In this document: piece by piece, positions 61,900 to 64,000 of the stretch
Layout: each line of letters begins with the position of its first letter
Position numbering within the stretch: position 1 is the first letter of the stretch
Notes under the pieces: model-generated
What the model was told of the DNA's origin: nothing
The model's input: only the letters and a program-made list of their open reading frames with translations
Database searches by the model: none
Source: Scatophagus argus
Taxonomy: Eukaryota > Chordata > Actinopteri > Scatophagidae
Direction: 5' to 3'
Assembly (NCBI RefSeq): GCF_020382885.2
Contig: NC_058501.1
Coordinates: forward strand, 16,010,501 to 16,074,500
DNA: 64,000 bases
Translations under genes and position numbers: made by a program

Positions 61900-62211
61900 C
61901 CTGCCACGGCTAACGAGATTCCCCCCATTAAGCACTTTAAGTGGTAAGCTGTATAGGTGTTGAAGAGTTGGAGCCGGAGGAGAAGAAGAAGCAGACGCTG
62001 AAACTTGGACTAGAAAACGGCAATTTTCCTCCTGCAAGAGCCGAAGAGCACAGGCACAATCCTGTGAAGGGTTTTCTTTTGTTTCTTCTTGTTTTCTCTG
62101 CTGTGCTTTAAAGCTTTGTTGGATTGCCTGGTTGCAGCAGATGCCATCTGGCTGGAGTTTTATCTGGATTTTGTGCTGTGAGCTTTCGGCCAACTGTGGC
62201 CTCTTGCACAG
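61900..62211 (+). promoter_or_regulatory. Probable noncoding first exon of the last transcript
   Basis: It ends in CTCTTGCACAG followed by the consensus donor GTAAGA at 62212. A matching acceptor (TCCTGTCAG) ends at 62489, and the following exon carries an ATG-initiated basic frame. The left edge and the transcription start are not visible. Confidence 0.35.
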
Positions 62212-62500
62212 GTAAGAAAACTGTGGACTGGATTAATTTTAGTCTCTTTGAGGTTTCAATATTTCACTTTTAGTACTTCCCCTTCCTTCAGATGACAAAC
62301 ACTTCATCCTCTAGATGACAGATACTTCATCTGCGTGTACAATCTTTGCGCTGTGTGAGAGAGTGTGATTACTAAGTCTGTGTGTCTGAGCCTTGTCTGA
62401 ATGCTGTCCTTGTCCTTGTCCTGTCTCAGCCTGAGTTATTGCCACCACCAGACATGACACTGTGTGTGTGTGTCTCTTTGTCCTGTCAGAGCAACAAAAC

Positions 62501-62554
62501 ATGAGCGAAGGAGAAAATCATTCCATATCCACCCATCATCTGTCAGTGAAGTAG
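62501..62554 (+). CDS. Upstream ORF, 17 codons
   Basis: ATG at 62501 and TAG at 62552-62554, 11 nt after the inferred exon start at 62490 and 42 nt before the main ATG at 62597. The peptide begins MSEGENHSIS. If the transcript is real, this uORF could limit translation of the main frame. No homologue is recognised. Confidence 0.3.
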   Translation: MSEGENHSISTHHLSVK

Positions 62555-62596
62555 CATTGTGATCATTCCCTCTCATCCTGAGACCTCTGGTGCATC

Positions 62597-62902
62597 ATGG
62601 ATACTGTAGTGAGAGTGAAGAAGTCCTTGAGGACGCCCATTAGGAAGCTGAGCAGCTGTATGTCGAGGGTGAAGGAGAGGAAGTTGCATGCCAAGTGCAT
62701 GAACAAGAGGAGCAGAAGAGGAGGAGGAGGAGGAGGCAGGAAGTTGGGGAGGACCCCTCCTCTCCAAACTGCACACCCCAGAGACCCGTCATTCATCCGC
62801 TCATACCAGGCAGACCTGGAGAAGGAGAGGCAAGTGGAAGCACAGTGTGGAAACACAACAGGTGGAGATGGAGAAAGTATTCAGAAACATTCACTGAAGT
62901 AA
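62597..62902 (+). CDS. Unrecognised basic N-terminal coding exon (partial)
   Basis: I do not recognise this gene. The frame starts in a good context (ATCATGG) and is strongly basic: MDTVVRVKKSLRTPIRKLSS, then SRVKERKLHAKCMNKRSRR, a Gly run, and PSFIRSYQADLEKERQ. The regular basic spacing and the helical, charged end look like a real N-terminus rather than chance. Possible donors lie at about 62833 and 62862 (CAACAG|GTGGAG); otherwise the frame stops at 62902. The rest of the gene would continue beyond the window. It could instead be a chance frame in a noncoding exon. Confidence 0.35.
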   Translation: MDTVVRVKKSLRTPIRKLSSCMSRVKERKLHAKCMNKRSRRGGGGGGRKLGRTPPLQTAHPRDPSFIRSYQADLEKERQVEAQCGNTTGGDGESIQKHSLK

Positions 62903-64000
62903 AAGTAACAGTACTGCACTGTAAAAACACTTCAAGTTAAAGTCCTGTAGCGAAGTGTTATTTCTGAATCACTTAGCTAAATGTGCTTGAAAGTGCAATG
63001 TGTAAAGATGTCTCAACAACTCAGTCAAGGTAGCCTGATATTGTTGTTTGACATAACTTCAGAGCAAACACATGAGAAAAGCTCTGTCCTGAGGCCCAGT
63101 CTCGTCACTGATTCTGGGAAAGTGCGAAAATGGCCCCCAAAATGTCACACACATTTAGTCTGTTCCATCACATCCTTTTGATAACTGATGTAATAACTAA
63201 GAGTGTTGCAATATACAGGTATTGACAATAACCAAAATTAAATGTTGATGTTATTGTGTCATCAACATCATTAAGTGGAATTGTTGTTTTTGTATGCTGT
63301 TTTCTTGGTTTCAGATGCTCTTCCTTTCTCCTCCGACTCATGTTCTGAGTGTAATTCATTTGCAAAAAAACCCCCCAAAAACAAAAAACACCCACAATAA
63401 ACAAAGCTAAAGATGAATTAGCATTACTTTTTCAAAGCTTCTCACCAATATTGTGAATTTGTACCAATAATCTTGTAGTGAAAATCTGATATTATCCGAG
63501 TACTGACTGAAGTAATATTTTTCACTGCTATTCGCTTTGAAAAACTCTGATCTATTTCAAAGCCTCACTCATCAAGATCATCATATTTTTTGTGTGTAAA
63601 CCCTTCAGTCTTGAAAATAACTGATTAAGATTTTTTTATTTAAAATGTAAACAAAAAAGAAGTTGAGTTGATGCATGGAGATGGAAATACTCAGCAACTG
63701 AGTAAATGTATTTTGATACCCTCCATAAATAATTCATAATAGAGCTGTCATGATACTAGATTTTCACTACATCATTATTAAAACAATACTATAAGAAACA
63801 CTATAATATACAATAGAAACAATATTATAATGCAATTTATAGAAAATGTGATTAAAAAAAAATAACAATTCTACCAGTCAAGTTCATCTTTAACTTTGTT
63901 TACTGTGTATTTTGGCTCTTTTAGCAAGTTAATTGCACTCAAAGTACAGGTGTAGGGAGGTGGAGAGAAAGTCTGCAACTGCACAGAGCAGCTACAACCA
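62903..64000. other. Right flank, no feature recognised
   Basis: AT-rich, noncoding in appearance. If the frame at 62597 is a first coding exon, this is its intron. Confidence 0.4.

Noticed and set aside
1-64000. CRISPR array, bacterial operons, rRNA, tRNA or retroviral genes
   Set aside because: None seen. Gene structure is vertebrate, and I found no reverse transcriptase, integrase or envelope motif and no regular spacer array.

Overview
The window looks like a piece of a teleost fish chromosome, probably from a species with a fairly compact genome. The genes are vertebrate and intron-rich, with GT-AG introns of roughly 60 bp to 5 kb. Several noncoding stretches resemble dispersed repeats of ray-finned fish genomes. 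Everything was read by eye, by joining exons whose splice phases fit. No database search was run, so species and the 'a/b' paralogue letters are left open.

Five complete or nearly complete multi-exon genes and one single-coding-exon microgene lie head-to-tail on the + strand. They are cers2 (ceramide synthase 2, CDS 6900-12737), arnt (bHLH-PAS partner of AHR and HIF, 16070-25075), a cortexin-domain microprotein resembling CTXND2 (28335-28520), setdb1 (H3K9 methyltransferase, 29912-42988), rec8 (meiotic kleisin, 43738-51684) and clk2 (LAMMER kinase, 52802 or 53505 to 57247). A further transcript probably begins near 61.9-62.9 kb. It has a noncoding first exon, a 17-codon upstream ORF and a basic N-terminus that I do not recognise. 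No convincing gene was found on the - strand.

Layout: 1-1000 shows nothing; 1030-1654 is a probable noncoding first exon of cers2, followed by a 5.2 kb intron; cers2 ends with a 3' UTR of about 1.8 kb containing a strong hairpin. The arnt promoter is around 15.6-16.1 kb and its 21 coding exons reach 25.1 kb. The segment 25.1-29.75 kb holds the arnt 3' UTR and the cortexin microgene. The rest is the tight setdb1-rec8-clk2 run (rec8 starts 540 bp after the setdb1 poly(A) signal), then 4.6 kb with little in it, then the start of the last transcript.

The gene group matches human 1q21-q22 (CERS2, ARNT, SETDB1, CTXND2, CLK2), with REC8 (human 14q11) inserted. The genes do not form one pathway. The coding models are internally consistent: predicted proteins of 384, 793, 61, 1237, 600 and about 389 residues, all close to family length except clk2, which lacks the expected RS-rich N-terminus. 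The points most worth a second look are that missing RS domain, the clk2 91-nt exon whose skipping gives an immediate stop, the cortexin microgene, the hairpins in cers2 and setdb1, and the unrecognised transcript at the right end. I saw no wholly new system.
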